NCBI GenBank assembly: GCA_964030475.1
Contig: CAXIPT010000013.1
Location: forward strand, 399,408 to 463,407
Origin: Tethya wilhelma
Taxonomy: Eukaryota; Porifera; Demospongiae; Tethyida; Tethyidae
DNA: 64,000 bases
Direction: 5' to 3'
Part shown: positions 38,043-46,894 of the stretch, one piece after another
Layout of the letters: every line of letters begins with the position of its first letter
Position numbering within the stretch: position 1 is the first letter of the stretch
Position numbers and translations under genes: made by a program
Notes under the pieces: generated by a model
What the model saw: only the letters and a program-made list of their open reading frames with translations
What the model was told of the DNA's origin: nothing
Database searches by the model: none

Positions 38043-38730
38043 GTTTTCCCTCTCTTGCTTCGCGCTTCTATAAACCTCTCGGCGCGCTGGTTGTCCAGTA
38101 CACACAGAATGTAGTCTCTACAACGACGTACAGCGCAAACAAGAGAACCTGCTCTTTTCCTCTTTCCTTCTTTCCGTGAAAAATGTCAAGTTTCTCTTTC
38201 GACTTGTACCCCTTAGGCTATCGGACGTTGAGCTTTTAATACAAGTTTGTTGTGAAGTTGACGTCCTTTGCAAACAGCTGGCTCGTATCCTTGCTTTGCA
38301 TGAGTGAAAAGTGAGTCACACTTTAAACTGAAACTTGCTAGCTGTTCAACGTCCCCTGAATTTGTTTATTTTAGCCACTTCACTGTCGAGCTATAGCGAG
38401 CGGGGACACATGTCCTTTGATATGATAATATTGAAGTGCAAATTTATTTTTCTTGGGGGTGTGTTTTGCATTGATTAATTTCGCTTAAATAGATCAATAC
38501 AGAAAAATTATGTTTATTTAGGGATATATACAGCCATGTGTATGACAAGTGGAATTCTTTGATGGTTAAAAACACAGGAGAATTACTATCTATGTTAAAA
38601 AAGAAACAAACACTTTGATTGTACAAGGCAAGCATTGACCATTGCTATACACAATACAACAACAACAAAACCAACATTTTTGACACAAAAAATCATTTTA
38701 AAACTAATAATACACCACTTCAAAACCAAC

Positions 38731-39687
38731 TCACTCCACACCATGAGCAAATATCATGACCAGACCAGGTGACACTATCATGGTCTCTCCCATGTGTTCA
38801 TTCTCCGACGCCATTATCACAATTGCCTGCTTCCCAGGTACCCTCTTTGTCACATACTGTTCGTATCTTCGTCGATTTAGCTGTCTTGTTTCAAGCGTGC
38901 TCAAACCGGATGGCCATCTTCTTTCATGAGCGTTTGCCATCAGCTCTGACAATAAGTGAGAAGGACAACCACTCTCGCTGAGAGCCCTTTTGATGATGGC
39001 TTGCAGGACAGCATCGGGAGTGGAGATCATCCCTCCCCAGCGCCTTACACGAGCTGGTCTCAGTGTTGATAACCAACGGACTGTTTGGATAGCCTTTTCG
39101 GTTTCGTCCGAGTTGCTCAGACTCCCACAAACCCCTGAGGTACGCATGCTACGTACGATCTCTTTCAGGATGAGGATCTCCCTGTTCTGATCGTTCAATT
39201 GGAGCTCCAAGTTGTCCAATTTGCTACTCAATTCGTCGACCGTTTCGGATTTCTCCTTCAAAAGTTTGTGCAACTCTCGGACGCAGTTGTGCTGCGGTAC
39301 TTCATCCATCGGAACTATCAACCCACATCCCTTCTCACACGCCACAGGTCTCTTTGGGTTGTACTGACATTCGTCAAGGTGGCTACCAAGGCCATCCAAT
39401 CTCACCACAACTGTACAACCAAACTCTTTATTCTCACAGTAAATTTTTAAGCGAGCTAAAAGGTTGCGTAGAATTCTCGGTGGTTGAATGAGATCGTCTA
39501 GAGGAGAAACAGGATTTCGATCCACGGGACAGACGGCTTGATGCTTGAGCCATTCATGAACGCAAGAGCTACAGAAACAGTGTTCACATTGGCGTATCTG
39601 GACTGGCGATTCGAGGACCTGACCACAGATGGTACAGATGAGTTCTTCGTCCACTTCATCTTCAAATCGTCCTATTTCATAGCCCAT
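38731..39687 (-). CDS. RNF41: RNF41/NRDP1 E3 ubiquitin ligase
   Basis: A single-exon 318-residue protein, almost the same length as the 317-residue vertebrate protein. The RING finger has Cys18, Cys21, Cys34, His36, Cys39, Cys42 and Cys53, with Asp56 in the last ligand position as in NRDP1 ('CPVDR'). A SIAH/TRAF-type zinc-binding segment follows ('NKEFGCTVVVRLD', 'NPKRPVACEKGCG'), then a coiled coil at about 137-175. The C-terminal substrate/USP8-binding domain has 'RWGGMISTPDAVLQAIIKR' and ends 'GLVMIFAHGVE'. NRDP1 ubiquitinates receptors such as ErbB3 and signalling proteins, and is itself stabilised by USP8. The start codon is the first in-frame ATG and matches the conserved MGY N-terminus. 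The gene is divergent from RSPH3 and downstream of RAPGEF on the same strand. Confidence 0.95.
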   Translation of the reverse strand: MGYEIGRFEDEVDEELICTICGQVLESPVQIRQCEHCFCSSCVHEWLKHQAVCPVDRNPVSPLDDLIQPPRILRNLLARLKIYCENKEFGCTVVVRLDGLGSHLDECQYNPKRPVACEKGCGLIVPMDEVPQHNCVRELHKLLKEKSETVDELSSKLDNLELQLNDQNREILILKEIVRSMRTSGVCGSLSNSDETEKAIQTVRWLSTLRPARVRRWGGMISTPDAVLQAIIKRALSESGCPSHLLSELMANAHERRWPSGLSTLETRQLNRRRYEQYVTKRVPGKQAIVIMASENEHMGETMIVSPGLVMIFAHGVE

Positions 39688-40023
39688 CTCCTAACGAAAG
39701 AAGGTAGTGAAGTGATGAAACAGCAGTTGAAATCACCGCCAAGAGATCATTGATCTGTTGGCTTATTATTTCTAAAAGGACAAAATAATGTGATAAACCA
39801 TCATAGCGCATGTATGAGTTAAATAACGTTTCACACAACTCACAGCAAAGGCATTTTTACTCGTCTCTTTCCAGCGCCACGTACCTTGGTGGGCATCAAT
39901 TAGAATGCATCCTGCTGCGGAGATCGTTTCTAGTGCGCATGCGTAGATTCGGTTGCTACGAACGGTTGCTAAGGGAAAGTAAAACGGCAAGTGGTTCTTT
40001 GTGGAAGCTTTTACTGGACAAGA
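39688..40023. promoter_or_regulatory. Shared RNF41/RSPH3 divergent promoter with NRF1-like and RFX-like motifs
   Basis: Only 336 bp separate the two start codons. The stretch contains GTGCGCATGCGTAG (39933-39946), close to the palindromic NRF1 site. Just downstream are two GGTTGCTA units at 39951 and 39964, which resemble RFX (X-box) half-sites. RFX factors control ciliary genes such as radial-spoke components. The motif assignments are by eye. Confidence 0.5.
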
Positions 40024-41044
40024 ATGGCTACTGGCATGATACAACCGAGTTCAGAGGGTAGTAAGACCTACACTTACTCATCACAGCCCAGAGCTGTACA
40101 ACAAAGAAAGAAATACAGAGAACAGTAAGCTATGGAAAGAGTTTCTAAGTGTACCCTATATCTCTTTGTTTATTTTCGATTCAGACCTGTGTATGGCAAC
40201 ATTATGTACGACAAACGTATTGTGAGAGGAAACACGTATGCTCTTCATACCCTCCCAGCTGTAAGTACCACAAACATACAATTGAATGCACTACCGGACA
40301 TGTACATGATGTCACATACCTACAATATCCTTTTGCAGTCGTCTCAACCAGACCCTCTAGAATTGCAACGTCAGCAAGAGTCACGACGACGAGCTCTGGC
40401 TAGAAAGCGAGCCAGGGAGCAGTTCAAACCTCGTTCTCCAGAACCTGTTGAAGGACGCAAACACATTGAAGTGCAGACTGAACTCTACCTGGAAGAAATC
40501 ACTGGTATGTATGTGTGTGCACACGTGTGTATGAAAGTGTGTCCGTAATATTTGTTTGCTGGGTACACTAGATCGAGTGGAAGAGGCTGATGTGCATACT
40601 CAAACCGATGCCTTCCTTGATCGACCACCAACTCCTCTCTTTATCCCGGCAAAAACTGGTCAAGATGCGGCCACTCAAATTGAAGAGGGAGATGTATGTA
40701 ATAATATCAACATTTAGTCACATTATAGCATTGCATCCTTTTTTCTCCTCAATTTTTCACTATGGGCAGTTGTTTGATTTTGATCTTGAAGTGAAGCCGA
40801 TCATTGAAGTACTGGTTGGAAAGACTGTTGAACAGGCCCTATTGGAAGTGATGGAAGAAGAAGAGCTGGCCAGCTTGAGAGCTCAACAGGTAGGGATTGA
40901 GTGGGCCTGTTGAATGTACTCTTGTATTTCATTTGTTTAACTCTGATGATGTTATGATTCAGCGTCAGTTTGAGGAGAATCGCAATGCTGAGTTGGTTGA
41001 GACTCAGAGATTGGAGGAGCAAGAGAGAAGGCGTCGTGAAGAGA

Positions 41045-41046
<2 letters not shown>
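40024..41046 (+). CDS. RSPH3: RSPH3 radial spoke protein, 5' half
   Basis: Six exons: 40024-40124, 40185-40260, 40339-40504, 40572-40693, 40770-40889 and 40963-41046, all with GT/AG borders and consistent phases. The protein begins MATGMIQPSSEG and contains 'YGNIMYDKRIVRGNTYAL', 'VQTELYLEEIT', 'VHTQTDAFLDRPPTPLF', 'TVEQALLEVMEEEEL' and 'ETQRLEEQERRRREEK'. All are hallmarks of RSPH3, the A-kinase-anchoring-like radial spoke stalk protein of motile cilia. The last exon ends at a donor that starts the (GT)n tract at 41047. The continuation ('ERRMQQQ' onward) is not found downstream on this strand; it is encoded at 56043-54800 on the minus strand. The gene is therefore split in this assembly. Confidence 0.93.

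Positions 41047-41090
<44 letters not shown>
41047..41090. repeat. (GT)n microsatellite at the RSPH3 splice donor
   Basis: The tract begins with the donor GT itself. Bases 41098-41165 after it recur in reverse complement near 42284-42355. Confidence 0.95.
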
Positions 41091-41093
<3 letters not shown>

Positions 41094-41422
41094 TGTGTGT
41101 TTAAGAGAGTGTGTACATACATGTGTATATGAGTGCTGCGTGGTGCTTGCTTGTGTGTGTGTATGTACATGTGTGTGTCTAGACAATGATAATTTGCACA
41201 ATTAATATTAGCTGAGCTGAAGTCATTGGCTTATGCTTTCTTTTACTACGATTAATGATTTTACCATAGATCATGTAGCACTGATAAGAATTTACTATAA
41301 TTAAGGTTAGGTTGTTAAGAAACTATGTCACGATATAAGCGTGGTTTTGTTACCAAAAAAAAAAGTGACATTTTGTGATTTTTTTGTCGCAAACATGCAT
41401 GGATATTGTATAGACATGCATC

Positions 41423-41770
41423 ATGTATAATCATCTTACTAATTACCAATCTTACCAATTACCATCTTACGTATTAATGTACCATCAACTTGATGATCCA
41501 ATCCCTGGTGTATGTGTTCAGGATAGTGATGGAAAGCTTTTGTGGTCGCCTGTAAAGATATCTAGAGACTGTGTGAGGGCTACTAGTGATGCAGGATCTA
41601 GTGATGGATCATCTGCCAGTGATATTGATCGTTTTCTTATGCCACCTGAGATTAGCATGACTAATTTTGAGCCTAGAGATGGTCGACCTGGTTTTGATGT
41701 TGTGAAGCATGATGATGAAGAGTTATGGATTCCGGTTGCGCACAGAACAAGATCTCGGTTAAAGTCTTAA
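41423..41770 (+). CDS. Acidic C-terminal ORF, probably transposon-derived
   Basis: A frame of up to 115 codons ending at 41770, with protein-like text such as 'DRFLMPPEISMTNFEP', 'DDEELWIPVAHRTRSR' and a Ser/Asp-rich middle. An acceptor near 41520 (GTGTTCAG) suggests the real exon is 41521-41770. No domain is recognised. Its position among repeats and a gap, followed by an (AAT)n tract (about 41870-41910), suggests the tail of a retroelement polyprotein, but this is inference. Confidence 0.35.
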   Translation: MYNHLTNYQSYQLPSYVLMYHQLDDPIPGVCVQDSDGKLLWSPVKISRDCVRATSDAGSSDGSSASDIDRFLMPPEISMTNFEPRDGRPGFDVVKHDDEELWIPVAHRTRSRLKS

Positions 41771-41880
41771 ACTTTTTACTTTCTAAATTTTTGTTTGGTG
41801 CTTGATGTATGTGTTTGTCTGTGTGTTTGTTTGTCCCCCTTTGCACCTATTGTGGCGTGTATTTCGAGATAATAATAATA

Positions 41881-41913
<33 letters not shown>

Positions 41914-41999
41914 CAATTTATTAATTACTGCATGTGCATGGCTATGGTATAAAAAGAATTTAGCCTTGTACTTGGCCTTCCCCTCACGGTAATCAAAGG

Positions 42000-42135
42000 A
42001 ACTATGTCACTATATAAGTGCTGTTAAGTTTTGATGTTTAGGACATTCTATGACCTTCTGTGATGTTTTTTGTTTTGTTTCCAGCATGATCTAGCTAGGT
42101 ACCACATTTGGATACTAGCCATATATACGTACATA
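42000..42135 (+). repeat. Dispersed repeat family Y, copy 2
   Basis: Shares CAGCATGATCTAGCTAGGTACCAC-like sequence and the flanking order with 24660-24815. It runs into the (CA)n tract at 42168-42222. Confidence 0.6.
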
Positions 42136-42165
42136 TACTGTACTACATATTGCACATTTGTCAAT

Positions 42166-42222
<57 letters not shown>

Positions 42223-42267
42223 NNNNNNNNNNNNNNNNNNNNNNNNNNNNNNNNNNNNNNNNNNNNN
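42223..42267. other. Assembly gap of 45 N
   Basis: Flanked on the left by (CA)n (42168-42222) and on the right by a short perfect inverted repeat. Confidence 1.
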
Positions 42268-42345
42268 TTAAGAGAGTGTGTACATACACACACAAGCAAG
42301 CACCACGCAGCACTCATATACACATGTATGTACACACTCTCTTAA
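42268..42345. repeat. Foldback segment, inverted relative of 41098-41165
   Basis: TTAAGAGAGTGTGTACATAC at 42268-42287 is repeated as its exact reverse complement at 42326-42345. The intervening sequence matches 41115-41165 in reverse complement, and (CA)n follows (42357-42414). This could be a chimeric contig end or a small palindromic element. Confidence 0.8.
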
Positions 42346-42352
42346 ACACACA

Positions 42353-42416
<64 letters not shown>

Positions 42417-42419
42417 GAA

Positions 42420-42830
42420 CATACACACACATACACACTAAAGAGAAATGATAAAAATTACAAGCACAGTTTTTGTAACTGATAAATATTGGGACAATTA
42501 TTTCTTAAATTTATGGCCCATATGCATGACGGGCATGTAGCACTTAATAAGCACAATTAAGTTTGCCACTTGGAAATTTTGTGAATTAGTTCTTGCACTG
42601 CATTAATTTGATTTAGTCTATTCAGTGGACCAGGTGTGCAAAAGCAAAGTACAGAGTTGATCATCTCAGCACTGCGTAACTACCTCATGATTAAGTCTTG
42701 AATACTACTTGTTATAATTAACAACTAATCACATTGTAATAATTTCTTTCGTCCCATAATATAATACCTACATACAAGCTATAGCTATGATCTACTGAGT
42801 ATTTTCATGTATCCACAGTTAAAATACCCC
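42420..42830. other. Spacer without recognised gene
   Basis: AT-rich DNA between microsatellite and repeats, with no exon-like frame. Confidence 0.4.
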
Positions 42831-42894
42831 CACTAGTTGACGAAAGGATATAACTGGGGGTTGAAATTCATGCCTAAAAAAATCCCACCATCTA

Positions 42895-43345
42895 ACTAGT
42901 GATGATTTAAATGGGGAGATTTTATGTGAGGTCAAAGGGCACTTCTCACTAGCAAATCTATTTGGTGTATAATGTGGCCACATTTATAGCTGATGGTACT
43001 ATATGGGGAGATTTTACGTGAGGTCAAAGGACACTTCTTTCGAGTGAGATGTATTTGGTGTAAAATGTGGCCACATTAGTTGCCAATGGTATTAAATGGG
43101 GAGATTTTACGTGAGGTCAAAGTTCTCAACTAAAGCATCCCCACATGTTTGAGTATAGAAAGCTATATAATATGGGGAGCTTTTACGTGAGGTCAGAGTA
43201 CTTACATAAAATGTTCCCATATTAATACTGTACCATATAACTGTGGCAATGTTTTCCGTGTGACGTAAAAACTTGCCATGATTGAATCAGGGCACAAGTC
43301 ACGTAAAATCTCCCCATGAGTTAATCATGGCAATTTCTCTAATTT
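42895..43345. repeat. Tandem and inverted repeats with a CACGTAAAATCTCCCCAT core
   Basis: ATGGGGAGATTTTACGTGAG or a close variant begins near 42911, 43000, 43096 and 43173. The first two units are about 88 bp apart and also share AATGTGGCCACATT. The reverse complement CACGTAAAATCTCCCCAT is at about 43297-43314. Together they form a degenerate tandem array with one inverted unit, typical of a MITE cluster. Confidence 0.75.
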
Positions 43346-43369
43346 TACGTAAAGATCTATCTGACCAGC

Positions 43370-43530
43370 CGGTGTCATGAGAAATTGGTCACCCCCCATT
43401 TTAGTCACCCCAGGTGACTAATTTCACGGTAAAATCTAAAATTCTAGTCACCCGGGTGCCTATTTTACCGTTATATCAGTCACCCGGGTGACTGATATAC
43501 ACGGGAAATCACGCACCCCTTCGCAAAAAT
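43370..43530. repeat. Palindromic 'AGTCACCC' repeat, MITE-like
   Basis: AGTCACCCGGGTGACT-type units recur. Bases 43472-43499 form a perfect 28-bp palindrome centred on CCCGGG. Low-complexity C-rich text surrounds it. Confidence 0.75.
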
Positions 43531-43942
43531 GGTCCCCCCTTTCACGACTTGGATGGAAAAGCAAATACGCTCTTAGAAAGAGTAGGTAGACTGTTAGTGA
43601 TTCTTGGTACTCACTATATAGGCCTAGATCTATATCAATTTAGCTGCCTTGTACTTGTACACAGCCTCCTTAGTTTCGTCTGCTGCATCATACTGAGATA
43701 ATATGTATTATCTATGGCTGCATGCACACAAATATGATGCGCCCAGCGCCTGAGCGCTTGCTTTTTTCAACATGCATCTAATCACAGATCATGCTAACCC
43801 CATCTGCATACAATGATGTTCAAGTTGTCATGTGAGTATTAAGACTAACCATATACATGTATACAGAAACTGCATGATTTAATAATTTATAAAAAAAAAT
43901 TTGATAACAAAAAACTTGAATAATTTATATAAATTAAAATGG

Positions 43943-45110
43943 CTAACAACACAAATTACAGTACCATGGTAGTGTGCTACTATTCAAAGCATCTTCTGAA
44001 ACTGAAACACAATAAATATGAAACCAGTTTTGGCACTTAGTACACTCTACCATGCCGACATCTGCAAGCTCAGGCATTCTACACACACAAAATACAGGGA
44101 TTGTGTCATGTGAAACAATGACAGGGGCTTTTTGACAAGATGTTGCTGGGAACATTTTAAGTTCACCTTTTGAAAATGCTTTAAAGAGGTGGGTTCTCAT
44201 CTTTGGCTGTTGGAATTTTAATGCTCCTGGATTTCTCCCTAGGGCTAGGGCTATGGCAAATGCTACAGCAAAAAGCCCACAATCATACCCTCCTGATTGC
44301 TTTTGTACTGAGACAAAATTTAGTCGAATTGAAGGTTTGGGTGTTGACAGCAATGCAGCAATCTGACTTTTGACTTGGTCTGAAACACTAAGGTGCATGC
44401 TATCAAAGATAAACACCTCTCCCTCTACAGCTCCTATTGTGCTGATGGTAAGCCAGTGGTTAGAACCATTGTGGAGGATTTGCACAAAGCCAGATTGAGC
44501 TATTTCAAAGCCACAAGTGATTCCATAAGAAGGATCTTGCAAACCACAAATGAGGGATGCTTTCTTCAGTAGCTGCTGGGCAGCAGAAACAATGTTAGTG
44601 TTCAACCATCCAGTGGGATTAAGAATTACTTCCTTGTCCAAAACAGAAAGCCCCTCAACCCATTGCTCATATTCAATCCTCCTTCGTTTCTTTGGCTGCT
44701 GACTCACACTATCAGAATGATCATGAAGATCAATAATACTGGCTGAATTTGAAGCACCTCTCATGCTTGAAAATTTTGATTGTTCAATCAATCTCTTTGC
44801 TGCAATATTCACTCCTCTTGCTGCACGAACAGCTTTTGTAGAATCAGTTGACTGGTCTAAAAAATAAGAAAGGAATAAAAAATTATTAAACACAGAGGTA
44901 GACCACTAGATGAAACATACATACATAATTATATATACTTGATATACACAATCATATTAGTACCATGGACACACACCATGAGCAATATTGCATGCCTAAG
45001 ATAATTATAGTACCTTTCTTGTTTGAATTTGAACGGAAAGATAGTTGAGTAGTCTGGGCCCGAGTACTGGTTTTAGACTCAGTTGAAGTTGACTCTGCAG
45101 CAGGTTTGGC
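43943..45110 (-). CDS. Ulp1-like cysteine protease with C-terminal PHD finger, transposon-associated
   Basis: The main exon is 44856-43943 (stop TAG), preceded by a small exon at about 45110-45015 after a TTTCATTGCAG acceptor. The protein has a basic segment ('KKRRRIEYEQW'), then a C48/Ulp1-type peptidase core with the catalytic order His ('NHWLTIST'), Asp ('FIFDSMH') and Gln/Cys ('QKQSGGYDCGLFAV'). It ends in a C4HC3 PHD finger ('CVCRMPEL', 'VECTKCQNWFHIYC', 'WYCNLCC'). Ulp1-type proteases and PHD fingers occur together in the proteins of some DNA transposons, including Ginger-type elements with gypsy-like integrases. The integrase exons directly upstream on the same strand support this. It may be the 3' half of one transposase gene or a separate product; the joining frame is unclear. 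Confidence 0.75.
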
Positions 45111-45235
45111 TGCAATGAAAATGGATATCAAAAGCACAAAATTAAATACACATGTATGCATAATGTTATACTGTCATGTAAATAGTTACACACACCATGT
45201 ATAATATTGCATGCCTAAGATAATTAGTACCTTTC

Positions 45236-45318
45236 TTGGTTGAATTTGAACAGAGAGATACTTGAGTAGTCTGTGCCCGAGTACTGGTTTTAGACTCAGT
45301 TGAAGTTGACTTTGCGTT
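45236..45318 (-). repeat. Duplicated exon-like unit (matches about 45015-45098)
   Basis: The run encoding 'STSTESKTSTRAQTTQ' with its downstream donor and intron occurs twice, 220 bp apart. The upstream copy is fused directly to integrase sequence without its own acceptor, which suggests unequal recombination inside the element. Confidence 0.75.
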
Positions 45319-46735
45319 GTTTCTGTTGTGTGTTCTCCAATATCACCAGAGTTCCCACTTTGAGCACTTCGGGTTGATGTTTCCTATCGTATAGCTCTTT
45401 CTGCTTCTTCTGTGCTGCTTCAATGTTTGCTTTGGCTTTGCTGAAGGCTTGTTGGCGTGAAGTGAGCAGTACCTCAATGAGAGCATCACGGCTTTCTTCT
45501 GTTTCTTGTTCGGCTTCACTGGCTTCTTTCTTTGGCCCCACCTCATTGTGGATTGGCAGTCTCATCTCAGATTGGAAGAGCATGTAGTAGGGAGAGTACT
45601 TGGTCGATGCTTGTTTTGAAGCTCTGTAACCAAGCAAAACTGTGTCGATCTTCTTGTCCCAGTCAAGGTGAGATTCATCACTGATCTTAGCCAAACATCT
45701 TGAAAGTGTTTGATTGAAGCGCTCTGTTAAACCATTGCTCTGTATAAAATACACATACAAATAATTATGTATAGTCTCCTTGGCCATTGGGGGAGTCTCA
45801 TTTGGTGTGTCTACATGTAGGATCTCTCCCCTCTCTTGGAACACCTGGCCAACATGTTTACAAGACTACTGGTATAATGTAGATACTACACAAAGCATAA
45901 TTATTAATACCTGTCTAAATTTTCCATACATTATCATTATTACTGTAACTGGAATAGATTTTTAAAGTGTTATAATAATATTATAATACCTGAGGATGAT
46001 TGGCACTAGTTATCCTATGGTCGGTGTTTGTAATCTTGTACAGCTCAGCTGACAATTCATTCACAAATTCTCTGCCTTGGTCCGTTATCAGTGTCTCAGG
46101 GCAACCCATCCGACACATGACCTACATGTACATGTATATAGACACATAATAACAAGCAGTATAATTATATCACAAATATATTATAGTTGTATTATTATTA
46201 TAGTATAAGTATAATGTCTTAAATGGAAACTTACAGAATAAATGAATCTTGCCACACCAACAGCGGTTTTATCTGGAAGTGGAGCAGCTTCTGCCCACTT
46301 GGTGAAGTAGTCAGTAAGAGTGATGACATACTGATTACCACTGGGTGTTTTGGGTAATGGATCTATCAAATCCATGCCCACTTGGGACCATAGTTTTTGT
46401 GGGACAGGAATTGGTCTTAGAGGCCCTGGAGCCTTCTGCAGCTTGTGATTGTTCCTCTGACATACATCATATGATCTAACCTGGATGAATATACATAAAA
46501 AAAAACATACTAATAATTATAGTACACATAATTACTATACGTATGGCATTTGGTATAAGATGGTAATAAGAACTTACATATTGCTTGACATCACTAGTCA
46601 ATCCTGGCCAGTAGTATTTAGAGGACACTGCACCCAAAGTATGGTTTATACCAAAATGACCATTGTTGTGAATGCTCTCCAGGACTCGTTTCCACTTTTG
46701 GACATCCTCTACCACCATTCTCTCCTGTACATTTC
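45296..46735 (-). CDS. Intron-split gypsy/Ginger-like integrase (DDE)
   Basis: Exons 46735-46578, 46480-46235, 46121-45990 and 45739-45296 join in frame with GT/AG introns. The first carries the H-H part of an HHCC zinc domain ('HNNGHFGINHT', 'KYYWPGLTSDV'). The second opens 'VRSYDVCQ', so the expected first Cys is Tyr, then gives the DDE first Asp region ('GMDLIDPLP', 'TLTDYFTKWAEA'). The third has the second Asp ('LITDQGREFVNEL') and the fourth the Glu ('SNGLTERFNQTLSRCL'). The core is integrase of the Ty3/gypsy branch. Spliced introns are unusual for an LTR element but typical of Ginger DNA transposons or domesticated integrases. No reverse transcriptase is found. The frame stops at 45296 just before a GPY/F-type region would be expected, at a point where a duplicated exon-like sequence begins. 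Confidence 0.8.
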
Positions 46736-46827
46736 CTATACGGATGGCAAATTGTGATTATACTGGGGTTTTCACTGCATATAGATCTAGCAACTCATGC
46801 AGTATAATAAATACATAAAGACACCTC

Positions 46828-46842
46828 CCCCCCCCCCCACCC
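46828..46842. repeat. Poly-C/CCCCA tract between divergent transposon genes
   Basis: A C-homopolymer run in the roughly 160-bp interval between the minus-strand integrase and plus-strand transposase-like gene. It may be an assembly-difficult site. Confidence 0.8.
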
Positions 46843-46894
46843 CCGAGATCCTACAGTATTGTTTACAAGATCATCACTCAGTGAAGCTTACCTT

